Assembly (NCBI RefSeq): GCF_017830045.1
Contig: NZ_JAEDXU010000002.1
Span: forward strand, 372,001-436,000
Origin: Enterococcus larvae
GTDB lineage: Bacteria > Bacillota > Bacilli > Lactobacillales > Enterococcaceae
DNA: 64,000 nucleotides
Direction of reading: 5' to 3'
Shown: in pieces, positions 46,510 to 56,084 of the stretch
How the letters are laid out: every line of letters begins with the position of its first letter
Position numbering within the stretch: position 1 is the stretch's first letter
The notes under the pieces: generated by a model
Told to the model about the DNA's origin: nothing
The model's input: only the letters and a program-made list of their open reading frames with translations
Databases searched by the model: none
Program-made: the position numbers and the translations under genes

Positions 46510-47454
46510 CTAATGTCGAATAACTTTAACAGGAAAATCGTATTCAGAAATCTGTTCTTCGATTCGATCAAGATCCTCTTCAGACATACTTAAATCCTGA
46601 GTGATTGGATAGATTCGATCTAATTGGTCGTATTTGTTTACTCCAAGCTTGTGGTATGGGAGTAAATCTATTCCTTGAAAATTCCGTTTTTCTTTGTGAG
46701 GCATCAAAAATTCAATGGTTCGACGAATCGTATCAGGATCATTATTCAACCCTTTCATCAGAGGCATACGAACCTTCACATTGTATCTTTTACGAAGGAG
46801 CTCTTCCATATTTTCTAAAATCCGCTCATTTCGGACTCCTGTCAGCTCCTGATGCTTTTGGGAATCAATATGCTTTAAATCAAACAGGAATAGATCACAG
46901 AACTCGGCAATTTTTACCAAAGATTTCATCGGGGCATGACCACAAGTCTCGATTGCTGTATGAATACCTGCATTCCTACATTCCATCAAAAGATTTGCTG
47001 CGAATTCCGGCTGCATCGTCACTTCTCCACCACCGAGAGTCACACCACCACCTGATGTCTGGTAAAAAGGAATATCTTCAATAGCAACCTCCAGTAATTC
47101 AGAAATCAATTTATCCTCACCGGAAATCGTAAAGGCGTTCTTAGGACAGACCTTTTCACAAGCACGACACCCACCGCAATTGATCGAACGATCAATATAA
47201 TGACCAACCTCAGGGTCCATTTTGTGAACCTGCAATGGGCAAACCTTCACACAAGCACCGCAATCTATACACAGTTTCTTTTGAAACATTACTTGATGTT
47301 TTTTTTCAATACTTTCCGGATTGGAACACCATTTACATCGTAGTGGGCAGCCTTTAAAGAAGAACAAGGTACGAATGCCCGGACCATCGTAAATTGAATA
47401 TTTTTGAATATTGAATATCCGAGCTTTTCTTTCAATCTGAATTACTTTTTCCAT
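46510..47454 (-). CDS. cutD: Choline TMA-lyase activating enzyme (radical SAM)
   Basis: This 314-residue radical SAM enzyme installs the glycyl radical on CutC. The SAM-cluster motif is C-x3-C-x2-C in [17 protein letters not shown] (Cys 36, 40 and 43). A ferredoxin-like insert with two [4Fe-4S] motifs follows ([11 protein letters not shown] and [11 protein letters not shown]), as in other glycyl-radical activases of this branch. GGGEVTMQ and the [12 protein letters not shown] segments are conserved. I use the third possible start (ATG at 47454), six bases after AGGTG. It lies 30 bases after cutC. Confidence 0.95.
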   Translation of the reverse strand: MEKVIQIERKARIFNIQKYSIYDGPGIRTLFFFKGCPLRCKWCSNPESIEKKHQVMFQKKLCIDCGACVKVCPLQVHKMDPEVGHYIDRSINCGGCRACEKVCPKNAFTISGEDKLISELLEVAIEDIPFYQTSGGGVTLGGGEVTMQPEFAANLLMECRNAGIHTAIETCGHAPMKSLVKIAEFCDLFLFDLKHIDSQKHQELTGVRNERILENMEELLRKRYNVKVRMPLMKGLNNDPDTIRRTIEFLMPHKEKRNFQGIDLLPYHKLGVNKYDQLDRIYPITQDLSMSEEDLDRIEEQISEYDFPVKVIRH

Positions 47455-47484
47455 CTCCATCACCTATGCTCTTTTTTTGTTTAT

Positions 47485-50052
47485 TTAAAAGTGCTCCAGC
47501 ATTGTACGACTAATGATCTCATCCTGTACTTCCTTACATAACTCAGTGAAGTATGCACTATAGCCAGCCACTCGAATAATCAAATCACGATAGCTGTCCG
47601 GGTCTTTCTGTGCTTCTTTCAATACTTCATTATCAACATAGCTGAACTGCATTTCTCCATTTCCTAATACTGATGCGGTACGTAATAACGTAATCAACCC
47701 CTGGCGTCCCTCCGGTGTCTCCAGAATCCCGCGCAATAGCTTAAAGTTATGAACCATCCCGATGTTCATTGAAGCAACATCCATCTTCGATACTGATTTA
47801 ATGATTGCTGTAGGTCCTTTCTTATCCGCACCTTGTGTTGGACTGATTCCATCTGATAATGGTGCCCATGCTCTTCGCCCATTCGCTGATGCACCAAGCA
47901 TTTCTCCAAATGGTGTGTTGTTTGAAATCGACAATGTACCATGACTGAAAACGGAATATAACGTTTTATATTGAGAATGAATTTTTTCAGTCCAATTAAC
48001 AATATCTGCAGCAATCAAATCCGCATAGTCATCATCATTTCCGTATTTTGGTGCATCCAGACAATCACGATGCAACTCTTCATAGCCTTGGAAATCAGCC
48101 TTCAAGCCATCACGCATTTGCTCAAGAGTGTACTTCTTATCATCAAATACCAGCTTTCTAATAGCAGCCATTGAATCGGCATATGTTCCTAAACCTGACC
48201 ATATCAAGCCTGGTCCCCAGTTGTGAACACAACCGCCGGCAGTAACATCCTTACCGCTTTCCATGCAGCCTTCCATCATCAATGACATCAATGGTTTCGG
48301 AGCCACATCACGATGGACACGTTGACTAATAACTGTACCAACTGCAGAGAGCTGAGTAATGTAGTGGATTTGCTTTTTCACAGCTTCTTCAAATTGTTCA
48401 TAGCTCTGGAAGCTGTTCAGTTCGCCTAAATCTAATCCTTGTTGTGACTTGTGCCACAGCATCCAACCACGATTCAATACGAATTCAATGGCAATCGGCC
48501 ATTGCGTATATCCTGTGGATGTCCACTGATAGAGACGACCTGATTTTTGCGGTTCCACACAACCCATCAAGCAGTAATCACGTGCATCTTCCATACTGAA
48601 GCCTTTTGCCAACATCATCTTGATATGGGAATCGTCGAAATGACAAGCAGGAAACCCTAATCCGGCACGAACAACATCAACGATTTTCTCTAAATATTTT
48701 TGTGGAGATTGGTTATGGATTCGACAAGCAAGAGACGGTTGATACACGCCTACATGACGAACAGCATCCATCAATAGGTAAGTCAAATCATTACAGGCAT
48801 CGCCGCCCTCTCGCTTAACACCACCAACACACATATTTACAAATGGTTGATAACCGGCAAAGAATTTCGAACCGCCTTCACTGGATACCCACATCATTTC
48901 TGAACACTTGATGAGGAATGCTCCGGCAATTTCAAACGCATCAAAATCATTCAAGCGTCCAGCCTTTTTATCAGCTTCATAGAATGGATACGTATATTGA
49001 TCTACACGACCAACCGATAAGCCAGTTTGGTTTTCTTCCACCATGAATAGTGATTCAATGGTCCATACAGATTGTAATGCTTCATGGAAGGTTGTCGGTG
49101 CGTTCGCAGGTACTCTGGCATTGATTTCACCGATTTTTTCCAGCTCTTTTCTCCGTTTTGGGTCATTTTCCCTTTGTGCTAGCTCATAAGCATGATCGGA
49201 TAAACGTTTTGCATAGGTCATAACACCCTCTGTTGTATCAAGAACAGATTTGTAATAATAAATGCGATCGATATCCTCTGGATTTTCCATCGATAAACCA
49301 GCTAGATGATCTCTTGCTTCTTGCTGAATATCCTTCATTCCTTTTTTCATAAGAATGACATCATAGCCTGGATTAGAGTCGCCGCCGCCATTGATTTGAT
49401 GGTAAGATAAATCACTGACAAATGCTTCACCTGAAAATTCCCACAAGCCGGCTTCACGGTATTGCTGCTCACAGATTTCGTCTAGGGAACGCCCCTCCCA
49501 AAATGGGAAAAACTCTTCACGCATCAGTCGCTTATCTTCATCCGAAATATAGAAAGGATCTTGAGCACGCTCATGAATCGTATCCAATTCATCCCTAGTC
49601 CAACGCCAAGCAATATCCGGTGAAAATGCTCCGGCTCGCGGTGCACCACATGGATGTCCAACAATTAGTTCATCTTTTTGGATAAGTAATGGCGCTGTTT
49701 CACAAGCTTTTCTGAAGGCCTTCGCCCGCATCATGATTGTCGGCAGCCCGGGGTTTTCCTTCACAACCTGAGTCACGGCTTTCGCACGGTGTGTTGTGAT
49801 GCTAGGTACAGCAGTTAAATAGTTATCCTTTAGACGTTTTAAGCGATGCGTCATTCCCTCTGGGTAGGTCTCAGGATTTACTGAATCTACAGCTACTGAT
49901 GCATCTGTAGCACAGGTAACCGTCAAATCATCTCCCGAATTCCCTAGTTCTTGGGAAATTCCTTGGAATAATTTCAACATAGCGGATTTTTCTTCCGGAG
50001 ACATATCCTTTGCTACGTTTGTGAATTTCTCTGAAATATCTTTAATATTCAT
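47485..50052 (-). CDS. cutC: Choline trimethylamine-lyase (glycyl radical enzyme)
   Basis: CutC splits choline into trimethylamine and acetaldehyde. From the ATG at 50052 (MNIKD, with AGAGGG upstream) the protein is 855 residues. The catalytic Cys498 and Glu500 are in MGCVEPQ. Gly830 in RVAGYSAYF is the radical site, 25 residues from the C-terminus. Choline-pocket residues Tyr217, Asp225, Phe404, Thr511 and Tyr515 all fall at a constant offset of nine from the numbering I know for Desulfovibrio CutC. This separates it from glycerol or propanediol dehydratases. The N-terminal helix ([18 protein letters not shown]) may be an encapsulation peptide. Confidence 0.96.
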   Translation of the reverse strand: MNIKDISEKFTNVAKDMSPEEKSAMLKLFQGISQELGNSGDDLTVTCATDASVAVDSVNPETYPEGMTHRLKRLKDNYLTAVPSITTHRAKAVTQVVKENPGLPTIMMRAKAFRKACETAPLLIQKDELIVGHPCGAPRAGAFSPDIAWRWTRDELDTIHERAQDPFYISDEDKRLMREEFFPFWEGRSLDEICEQQYREAGLWEFSGEAFVSDLSYHQINGGGDSNPGYDVILMKKGMKDIQQEARDHLAGLSMENPEDIDRIYYYKSVLDTTEGVMTYAKRLSDHAYELAQRENDPKRRKELEKIGEINARVPANAPTTFHEALQSVWTIESLFMVEENQTGLSVGRVDQYTYPFYEADKKAGRLNDFDAFEIAGAFLIKCSEMMWVSSEGGSKFFAGYQPFVNMCVGGVKREGGDACNDLTYLLMDAVRHVGVYQPSLACRIHNQSPQKYLEKIVDVVRAGLGFPACHFDDSHIKMMLAKGFSMEDARDYCLMGCVEPQKSGRLYQWTSTGYTQWPIAIEFVLNRGWMLWHKSQQGLDLGELNSFQSYEQFEEAVKKQIHYITQLSAVGTVISQRVHRDVAPKPLMSLMMEGCMESGKDVTAGGCVHNWGPGLIWSGLGTYADSMAAIRKLVFDDKKYTLEQMRDGLKADFQGYEELHRDCLDAPKYGNDDDYADLIAADIVNWTEKIHSQYKTLYSVFSHGTLSISNNTPFGEMLGASANGRRAWAPLSDGISPTQGADKKGPTAIIKSVSKMDVASMNIGMVHNFKLLRGILETPEGRQGLITLLRTASVLGNGEMQFSYVDNEVLKEAQKDPDSYRDLIIRVAGYSAYFTELCKEVQDEIISRTMLEHF

Positions 50053-50078
50053 TTCTTTCCCTCTCATTCCATTACTAT

Positions 50079-51236
50079 TTAATAGACTTTTTCATAAATC
50101 TCCCTTAGTTCATCAACAGAAGGCTCCCTTGGATTAGACGGTGTGCAGCGATCGTTTTTCGCTGCCTGAGACATGTATACAAGACTATCCTGATAGTCCT
50201 GCTCAGCAATCAACTCACCAAAACCACCTTCAATTCCCAGCTCTCGTTTCAAGCCTTTTATCGCATCAACATAACTGACAACGCCTTCTCTTATCGTTCT
50301 CGCTGGTAAGTTCAACATCTTAGCCAGCTTTGCATATTTCTCAGCAGCCAGTGTATTGGCTGAACCATTTAATTCAGCATTGTATTCAATCACTACCTCA
50401 AGAAGCAGCGCATTGCAGCGGCCATGAGCCAGGTGGAATTTCCCTCCAATCGCATGAGACAAACTGTGTGTAATCCCTAATCCAGCATTCGTGAAGGCAA
50501 TCCCCGCCATACAAGAAGCATTATGAACGCGGTCTCTGGAGTAAGAATTCTGAATATCTTGATTAAGAATAGGCAAATGTTCAAATAAGAGTTGAATCGT
50601 TTTTTCTGCCATTGCATCGGTGAAGTCTGTGGCTTTCGAAGAAACATATGCTTCTGTCGCATGAACAAGCACATCGATACCAGTATCAACAACAACCTTA
50701 TTTGGGACATTCTTGATACATGTTGCATCAAGAATAGCTAAATCCGGTGCTATAAATTCATCAACAAGACAGATTTTATCCCCGCCTGCAGTGATAACAG
50801 AAAAATCAGTGACCTCCGATCCCGTTCCACTCGTAGAAGGAATTGCAACAAAGTACGGTCGTTCTTTTGAACAGTCAATAAACTGACTTGCTGCATATAA
50901 AATTCCTTTTGCTGCATCAATAGCCGAGCCGCCGCCAATTGCAATCAAAATATCAGGATCTGCTTTTTGGAAAGCTTTCAGTCCTTCAGCTACGACCTTT
51001 GTGTCGGGATCGGGCTGAATACCGGTAAAGCTTTCTGTGCCGATCTGAGCCTTAGTCAAATGATCGATTACTTGACTCAAGTACCCGAATTCTGCCATTA
51101 CTTTGTCAGACACAATAAAGGCTTTTCGCCCTTTAAGTTTCTCTAACTCTTTCAAAGAGCCTTGATTAGCAAAAATTTTTGTTTTCAATGTAAACTGATC
51201 AATTATTTTACTCACCTCTTTATTCCATGATTTCAA
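50079..51236 (-). CDS. cutO: Iron-dependent alcohol dehydrogenase of the choline locus
   Basis: This 385-residue Fe-ADH (EutG/PduQ/CutO type) reduces acetaldehyde to ethanol and regenerates NAD for the aldehyde dehydrogenase. The NAD-binding [15 protein letters not shown] is near residue 97. [12 protein letters not shown], the metal His residues in [21 protein letters not shown] and the C-terminal [12 protein letters not shown] are all present. The annotated ATG overlaps the upstream gene by 17 bases. An alternative GTG lies seven codons in, near AAAGAGG, so the start is uncertain. Confidence 0.93.
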   Translation of the reverse strand: MKSWNKEVSKIIDQFTLKTKIFANQGSLKELEKLKGRKAFIVSDKVMAEFGYLSQVIDHLTKAQIGTESFTGIQPDPDTKVVAEGLKAFQKADPDILIAIGGGSAIDAAKGILYAASQFIDCSKERPYFVAIPSTSGTGSEVTDFSVITAGGDKICLVDEFIAPDLAILDATCIKNVPNKVVVDTGIDVLVHATEAYVSSKATDFTDAMAEKTIQLLFEHLPILNQDIQNSYSRDRVHNASCMAGIAFTNAGLGITHSLSHAIGGKFHLAHGRCNALLLEVVIEYNAELNGSANTLAAEKYAKLAKMLNLPARTIREGVVSYVDAIKGLKRELGIEGGFGELIAEQDYQDSLVYMSQAAKNDRCTPSNPREPSVDELREIYEKVY

Positions 51237-52695
51237 TCATTCGTCTAATGACTGCCCCGATTTCATCAAAATCAGTGTTTTCTTCATTCTTAGTTAGTGC
51301 TTGTGTCATTTGATTGGATGGTTGATCCAGACAATCCGAAATCATTCGAACCCCGTATCCTACCTTGCGAATATGTGTTAGGTGTCGAGGAGAAATATTA
51401 TCTGATGCTTCATCGTTGCCTAATGCTACACTTCCTAATGTCATTGATGGGAACAGGTTTGTCGTTGCTCCCATTCCTCCAAAGGTTGAAGGAGTATTGA
51501 CCAACACTCGTGATACTGGTTTTTTTAAAGCAAATTCCCGAATCACTGCTTCATCTTTGGAATGGATCACCAAAGTATGACTTTTCCCGTTTTCCACCAA
51601 TAGCTCTATACATTTTTCACAGGCATGCTGCCAATCCTCTTCTACATACAACGCAACGACTGGGCATAGTAGTTCTTGTGTAAAGGGATTAGAATCAGAG
51701 ACATACTCCTGCTCATAGATAAGCAGCTTTGTCTCTTTAGGCACAGTAAGTCCTGCTAATTTAGCGAGAGAAACCGCCGATATACCCACTGCCTCAGCGT
51801 TTACTGTCTGATCATGATCAAATAATATTTTTTCAAGGGCAGCAGCCTCTTGCCGATCAATAAAATAAGTTCCTTGTTTGGTAAACTCTTCTTTTACATG
51901 GTTTAGGATCGGACCGTCAACAACAATCGACTGCTCTGCTGCAGAGACAATTCCATGATCGAAAGTGCGACTGGCAATGATATCGGTCACAGCTTGTTTG
52001 ACATCACAGGAGCGTTCTAAAAACACTGGTCCATTACCACTTCCTCCATAAATGAAAGGCTTAGCTGCATTCTTGGCAATCGGCAAGAGTTTAGGTACTC
52101 CTGTAATAATTGTTAATGCAGAATCTTCATGATCAATCAGCTCTTTGGTTCCACTGAGACTAACCATCTGCATACATTGAATCGTTCCCTCCGGCAGCCC
52201 GGCTTCAGCTCCTGCTTTGCAAAGAAGCTCAACTGTTTGTTGGATAACCAGTTTTGCACGAGGATGCGGTGCAACAATGATCGGATTTCCTGCTTTGATT
52301 GCAATCAGGACGTTGTGAATCGTTGTTGCTGTCGGACTCGTTGCAGGAGGAATACAAACAATTGGACCAATCGGAATACCTATATCCATAGTTTTGTTCA
52401 ATTGATCTTCTTTAAGAACACCTACATAACGCTCATTCCTAAGTTTTTTAGGCAAATAACTACAGATAAACCTGTTTTTGATCTTTTTATCCTTTAAACA
52501 GCCATAACCTGTTTCTTCTACTGCTTGTTCTGCTAATCGATCACTAAACGCTTCAATAGATGTACTGATTTGTTCAACAATGTCATCCAGCTCCTGCTGA
52601 GAAAAGCTCAACAATTCGACTGCCGCTTCCCTTGCACGTTCGATACAAATTCTGGCCTCCTGAATGGATAAAAGATCATTGTCAACTTTATACAT
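51220..52695 (-). CDS. Aldehyde dehydrogenase paralogue with Ser in place of the catalytic Cys
   Basis: This 491-residue protein is homologous over its full length to the acetaldehyde dehydrogenase at 40834-42309 (CIPPATSPTAT, GGSGNGPVFLE, RTFDHGIVSAAEQSIVVDG). The residue aligned with Cys251 is Ser251 (codon TCT, bases 51943-51945), so thioester chemistry should not work. It may be a structural, regulatory or cargo-binding pseudoenzyme, or catalyse something else. The C-terminal [14 protein letters not shown] helix resembles an encapsulation peptide. The reading frame is intact and well placed in the operon, so it is not a decaying pseudogene. Confidence 0.9.
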   Translation of the reverse strand: MYKVDNDLLSIQEARICIERAREAAVELLSFSQQELDDIVEQISTSIEAFSDRLAEQAVEETGYGCLKDKKIKNRFICSYLPKKLRNERYVGVLKEDQLNKTMDIGIPIGPIVCIPPATSPTATTIHNVLIAIKAGNPIIVAPHPRAKLVIQQTVELLCKAGAEAGLPEGTIQCMQMVSLSGTKELIDHEDSALTIITGVPKLLPIAKNAAKPFIYGGSGNGPVFLERSCDVKQAVTDIIASRTFDHGIVSAAEQSIVVDGPILNHVKEEFTKQGTYFIDRQEAAALEKILFDHDQTVNAEAVGISAVSLAKLAGLTVPKETKLLIYEQEYVSDSNPFTQELLCPVVALYVEEDWQHACEKCIELLVENGKSHTLVIHSKDEAVIREFALKKPVSRVLVNTPSTFGGMGATTNLFPSMTLGSVALGNDEASDNISPRHLTHIRKVGYGVRMISDCLDQPSNQMTQALTKNEENTDFDEIGAVIRRMIEIME

Positions 52696-52727
52696 TCATC
52701 CACCTCTATCCTTTTGTTTCAATTAAA

Positions 52728-53015
52728 TTAGATATCAAATCCATATCTATCAATGATTTTCTCAACATCTTTATGAGGACTGGCAATCACGTTATGACTG
52801 TATACCTCCGCGCCCATACCTTCGACCGCCGCTACACCGGCTTCTACAGCGGCATTTACTGCACCGACATCGCCTTTGACCAATACTGAGATATACCCTG
52901 ATGCCACATTTTCATAACCAATCAGCTCAACATCCGCCGCCTTGCACATGGCATCCGCCGCTTCCATTACAAACACCAGACCGAATGTCTCAATAAAACC
53001 TAATGCATCTGTCAT
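52728..53015 (-). CDS. Microcompartment shell protein, BMC-H (second type)
   Basis: This 95-residue BMC domain has ALGFIETFGLVFVMEAADAM at the N-terminus, pore loop ENVASGYISVLVKGDVGAVN and a C-terminal VIASPHKDVEKIIDRYG. It differs from the canonical tiles at the start (ETFG instead of ETKG) and at the pore (ASGY rather than GGGL), so it probably passes or excludes different metabolites. The ATG follows AAGGAGGAG. It is the second gene of the operon. Confidence 0.94.
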   Translation of the reverse strand: MTDALGFIETFGLVFVMEAADAMCKAADVELIGYENVASGYISVLVKGDVGAVNAAVEAGVAAVEGMGAEVYSHNVIASPHKDVEKIIDRYGFDI

Positions 53016-53036
53016 TGACTTACTCCTCCTTTTCCT

Positions 53037-53336
53037 TCAGCTTTTATCTATGTCATGTGCCATAACGATCTGCCCAATTGGTCGGATCGGTCTTGGCATA
53101 ACATTCGCTGCTGTCAGCTCACCGATTCTTTCAGCTGCCTTAGCTCCAGCTTCAACAGCTGATTTAACCGCTGCAACATCTCCCTTGACCATAACAGTCA
53201 CAAGCGTCGACCCAATATTTTCATATGAAACAAGCTCCACATCTGCAGTCTTCAGCATAGTGTCTGCCGCTTCGATTGCCGGAACCATGCCCTTTGTTTC
53301 AATCAAGCCCAATGCTTCATCTCCGTGATACTCCAT
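53037..53336 (-). CDS. Microcompartment shell protein, BMC-H, first gene of the operon
   Basis: This 99-residue BMC domain has [20 protein letters not shown], pore loop NIGSTLVTVMVKGDVAAVKS, and a C-terminal tail PRPIRPIGQIVMAHDIDKS. The pore has GST where the other tiles have GGG or ASG. Being first in the transcript, it should be the most abundant shell component. The start ATG at 53336 follows GAGGAAGGA. Confidence 0.94.
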   Translation of the reverse strand: MEYHGDEALGLIETKGMVPAIEAADTMLKTADVELVSYENIGSTLVTVMVKGDVAAVKSAVEAGAKAAERIGELTAANVMPRPIRPIGQIVMAHDIDKS

Positions 53337-53417
53337 TTTTGTCCTTCCTCTCTTCCTTCATATAACAAACGCAGTCAAATTGAACAACTTAAAAATAAGA
53401 TTTTCTTGCTGTCATAA

Positions 53418-53431
53418 CGAAAGCGCTTCTT
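53418..53431. promoter_or_regulatory. cre-like site upstream of the microcompartment operon
   Basis: CGAAAGCGCTTCTT has the AANCGNT core and the near-palindrome GAAAGCGCTTC, but matches only about 10 of 14 cre consensus positions on either strand. It lies 80 bases upstream of the first shell gene. Confidence 0.4.
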
Positions 53432-53531
53432 TATTGATTTCATACTATCATGCAGAATCTTTAAAGAATGGAAGATTCAAGAGATGATTTTGCATTATTG
53501 TAACCGATTACTTTTCGAGGATTGTAAAATC

Positions 53532-53569
53532 AAGATATTTTTGTACTTTTAAGATATTTTTGTCCTTTT
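53532..53569. repeat. Tandem 19-bp direct repeat, candidate operator
   Basis: AAGATATTTTTGTACTTTT is followed immediately by AAGATATTTTTGTCCTTTT, differing at one position. Two adjacent direct copies with a 19-bp period fit binding of an AraC-type regulator. The repeat lies about 200 bases upstream of the operon start. Confidence 0.6.
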
Positions 53570-53806
53570 TGACAGAAAATCAGCTCCGTATATCCCTTTT
53601 TTTTAGTAAGAAAATAAAGTATAATGGCATCATTGAAGCATTTTTACAGAAAAATTTGTTTAGTTTCTTCTTTGTACGAAACTAAAACTTCAAAATTGAT
53701 ATTTACTGCGAAATTTACATTGGAAAAGCATCGACTATGAGTGTTGCTTGCCAGCTTGATGTACCTTTCTCAGTTCCTTAGAATAAATTTGATAGGATGT
53801 TATTTT

Positions 53807-54757
53807 ATGACAACTCACAATGAAATGAATTTTGAACAGCAAAATATCGAACAGATCATTGAGGATAAGCTGCGGGAGGTATTTCAGGATGATACTCTAA
53901 CTTTTGATCGTTCTGTCTTTGCCGGCGGCTTGACGAATTACAACTATATTATGAATATCCATGGCGATGATTATGTTATCCGACAACCGGGGAAGCTAAC
54001 CGAACAGATGATCGACAGAGAGATCGAGCAGGTAAATAACGGGATTGCTTCTCAATTTGGAGTCAATTCTGAGTGTATCTACTTTGATGCTGAAACAGGC
54101 ATCAAAATCAGCCGTTTCATTCCAGACAGCAAAAATCTAGCTCAGTCCAATCCATTTTCTCCTGAAAACCTAGCTGCTGTCTCTCAAGTAATGAAGAAAA
54201 TACACACAAGCCCTGTTCATTTTGACAATCACTTTCAATGGTTAGATGAATTAGAAAAATATGAAGAAATCATCGAGCAAATCCATGGAAACCTGTTCTT
54301 TGATTATCATGACCTGAAAAGTAAGCTTCTGAGCTTCTTTACAGATCACATTGTAGAATCTCAGCTGGTCCCGTGTCACAACGATACTGTTCCTGAGAAC
54401 TTCTTAGCAACAGCCGATGGCCAATACTACCTGATTGATTGGGAATACTCCGGCTTGAATGATGCCAATTGGGATTTAGCTGCATACATTATTGAAACCA
54501 GACTCCCTGAGTCTTCAATCGATATATTACTCGAAACCTATTATCCTGATGGTTATTCTATTGAGGATATAATGAAAATAAAGGGCTATATCATGGCTCA
54601 GGATCTTCTCTGGACAGTTTGGGCATTGATCAGACATTATTGCGGAGATAATTTTCTGGATTACTGTGATATGCGCTATGAACGTTTTAGAAAAAATATT
54701 ATTGAACTTTCTGCTGCCCCTGAGTATCCTTTGTACAAAATGGTCTATGTAGAATAA
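53807..54757 (+). CDS. Choline kinase-like phosphotransferase
   Basis: This 316-residue member of the choline/ethanolamine kinase (LicA-type) family has the N-terminal nucleotide region FAGGLTNYNYIMNIHGDDYV and RQPG. The Brenner motif is VPCHNDTVPENFL (catalytic Asp), followed by YLIDWEYSGLNDANWDLAAY (metal-binding Asp). I use the ATG at 53807, nine bases after AGGA. It would phosphorylate choline for teichoic-acid or lipid decoration, or scavenge it. It is divergent from the choline-degrading operon. Specificity for choline is supported by motif and context, not proven. Confidence 0.85.
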   Translation: MTTHNEMNFEQQNIEQIIEDKLREVFQDDTLTFDRSVFAGGLTNYNYIMNIHGDDYVIRQPGKLTEQMIDREIEQVNNGIASQFGVNSECIYFDAETGIKISRFIPDSKNLAQSNPFSPENLAAVSQVMKKIHTSPVHFDNHFQWLDELEKYEEIIEQIHGNLFFDYHDLKSKLLSFFTDHIVESQLVPCHNDTVPENFLATADGQYYLIDWEYSGLNDANWDLAAYIIETRLPESSIDILLETYYPDGYSIEDIMKIKGYIMAQDLLWTVWALIRHYCGDNFLDYCDMRYERFRKNIIELSAAPEYPLYKMVYVE

Positions 54758-54807
54758 AAGCTTCCCCTCTTTCTCTGTTTTGAGAAAAGAATGGGGAAGC
54801 TTTTTTC
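54758..54807 (+). terminator. Intrinsic terminator of the choline kinase gene
   Basis: AAGCTTCCCC pairs with TGGGGAAGCTT, with extra TTCTC/GAAAAG pairing inside, followed by six T residues on the plus strand. Confidence 0.85.
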
Positions 54808-54998
54808 AAGTTCCTTATTACTTCATCTGTTCAGATAAAAAAACAATTTAGTCTCCCTTCACTTTTCTTTTTAATCTGAACCACCCATCATCAACTTTTG
54901 TTATATAGGTATGCTCCCTTTTGAGGTGTATCTTTTGACAAAAAAATAACGGGGGCGCAAACTAGAAGTGTACTAAAATTGAAGGAGGAATTTTCATT

Positions 54999-56009
54999 AT
55001 GACAGTTAAAGTAGGTATTAACGGTTTTGGCCGAATCGGCCGTCTTGCTTTTCGACGTATTAAAGAAGTTTCAGATGATATTGAAGTGGTAGCTATCAAT
55101 GACTTGACCAGCCCAACAATGCTGGCTCAGCTATTACAGTTTGACTCTACTCACGGAACTTATCCTGGAACAGTCACTGCAACTGAAAACTCCATTGTTG
55201 TTGATGGTGAAGAAACTCGTGTTTATGCAGAGCCTGATGCAAGTAAAATTCCTTGGGCCAAAGAAAATGGTGTTGATATTGTCTTGGAATGTACTGGATT
55301 TTATACTTCAGAAGAGAAAGCAAAAGCCCATTTGAATGCTGGTGTGAAGCGTGTTGTGATCTCCGCTCCGGCCGGCGCAATGAAGACAATTGTTTATAAC
55401 GTGAATGACGATACCTTAGATGCAGGAGATAAAATCATTTCTGCAGGTTCTTGTACAACAAACTGTTTGGCACCAATGGCGTACTTCTTGAATAACGAGT
55501 TTGGTATTGAAGTTGGTACAATGACAACAGTCCACGCCTATACTTCTACACAAATGCTGTTGGACGGTCCTGTAAAAGGCGGTAACTTACGTGCTGCTCG
55601 TTCTGCTGCTGATAATACTATCCCTCATTCAACTGGAGCGGCAAAAGCTATCGGCTTAGTTATTCCAGAGCTGAATGGTAAACTACAAGGTCATGCGCAA
55701 CGGGTACCCGTTGTTGATGGTTCACTCACTGAATTAGTTTCTATCTTAAAAACAAAGGTAACTGCAGAACAAGTCAATGAAGCAATCAAGAAGCATACAG
55801 TAGATAATCCTTCATTTGGTTATGATGACCGACAAATCGTATCTGGTGATGTTATCGGAACAACAGAAGGTTCTATCTTTGATCCAACACAAACAGAAGT
55901 AACTACAGCAGGAGATTTCCAGCTGGTTAAAACTGTTGCATGGTATGACAACGAATATGGCTTCACTTGCCAAATGATTCGTTTGTTGGAAAAGTTTGCT
56001 AATCTATAA
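54999..56009 (+). CDS. gap: Glyceraldehyde-3-phosphate dehydrogenase
   Basis: This 336-residue glycolytic NAD-dependent enzyme has the N-terminal [16 protein letters not shown]. The catalytic Cys is in [12 protein letters not shown] (about residue 154) and His in TVHAYTSTQ. The C-terminal [15 protein letters not shown] is present. Asp-type NAD selectivity is suggested by INDLTSP. The ATG follows AAGGAGG. It forms the right edge of the accessory block and is convergent with fur. Confidence 0.96.
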   Translation: MTVKVGINGFGRIGRLAFRRIKEVSDDIEVVAINDLTSPTMLAQLLQFDSTHGTYPGTVTATENSIVVDGEETRVYAEPDASKIPWAKENGVDIVLECTGFYTSEEKAKAHLNAGVKRVVISAPAGAMKTIVYNVNDDTLDAGDKIISAGSCTTNCLAPMAYFLNNEFGIEVGTMTTVHAYTSTQMLLDGPVKGGNLRAARSAADNTIPHSTGAAKAIGLVIPELNGKLQGHAQRVPVVDGSLTELVSILKTKVTAEQVNEAIKKHTVDNPSFGYDDRQIVSGDVIGTTEGSIFDPTQTEVTTAGDFQLVKTVAWYDNEYGFTCQMIRLLEKFANL

Positions 56010-56033
56010 ATTAGTAATGAATATCATAAAATA

Positions 56034-56071
56034 AAAAAGAGCCGAGACAATTGTTTGTCTTGGCTCTTTGT
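56034..56071. terminator. Bidirectional terminator between gap and fur
   Basis: AAGAGCCGAGACAA pairs with TTGTCTTGGCTCTT (one G-U pair) around a TTGT loop, with T-rich flanks on both sides. Confidence 0.85.
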
Positions 56072-56084
56072 CTATACAAAAATC

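Larger units (their letters stand above)
53337..53806. other. Divergent promoter region between the microcompartment operon and choline kinase
   Basis: This 470-base, AT-rich region contains three notable items. They are a cre-like GAAAGCGCTTC (53419-53429), a tandem 19-bp repeat (53532-53569), and a TATAAT at 53620-53625 that could serve the kinase gene. I could not pick a convincing sigma-A promoter for the operon itself, which would fit an activator-dependent promoter. Confidence 0.5.

Noticed and set aside
47485-50052. CutC as a glycerol or propanediol dehydratase or pyruvate formate-lyase
   Set aside because: The choline-pocket residues (Tyr217, Asp225, Phe404, Thr511, Tyr515) all align with CutC at a constant offset, and the neighbours fit acetaldehyde metabolism.
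51220-52695. Pseudogene
   Set aside because: It lacks the catalytic Cys but keeps a full-length open frame, good ribosome binding context and all other fold motifs.
39897-53336. Ethanolamine (eut) or propanediol (pdu) utilisation operon
   Set aside because: Several genes look Eut/Pdu-like, but there is no EutBC, diol dehydratase, cobalamin adenosyltransferase or reactivase. The core enzyme is a glycyl radical enzyme with its activase.
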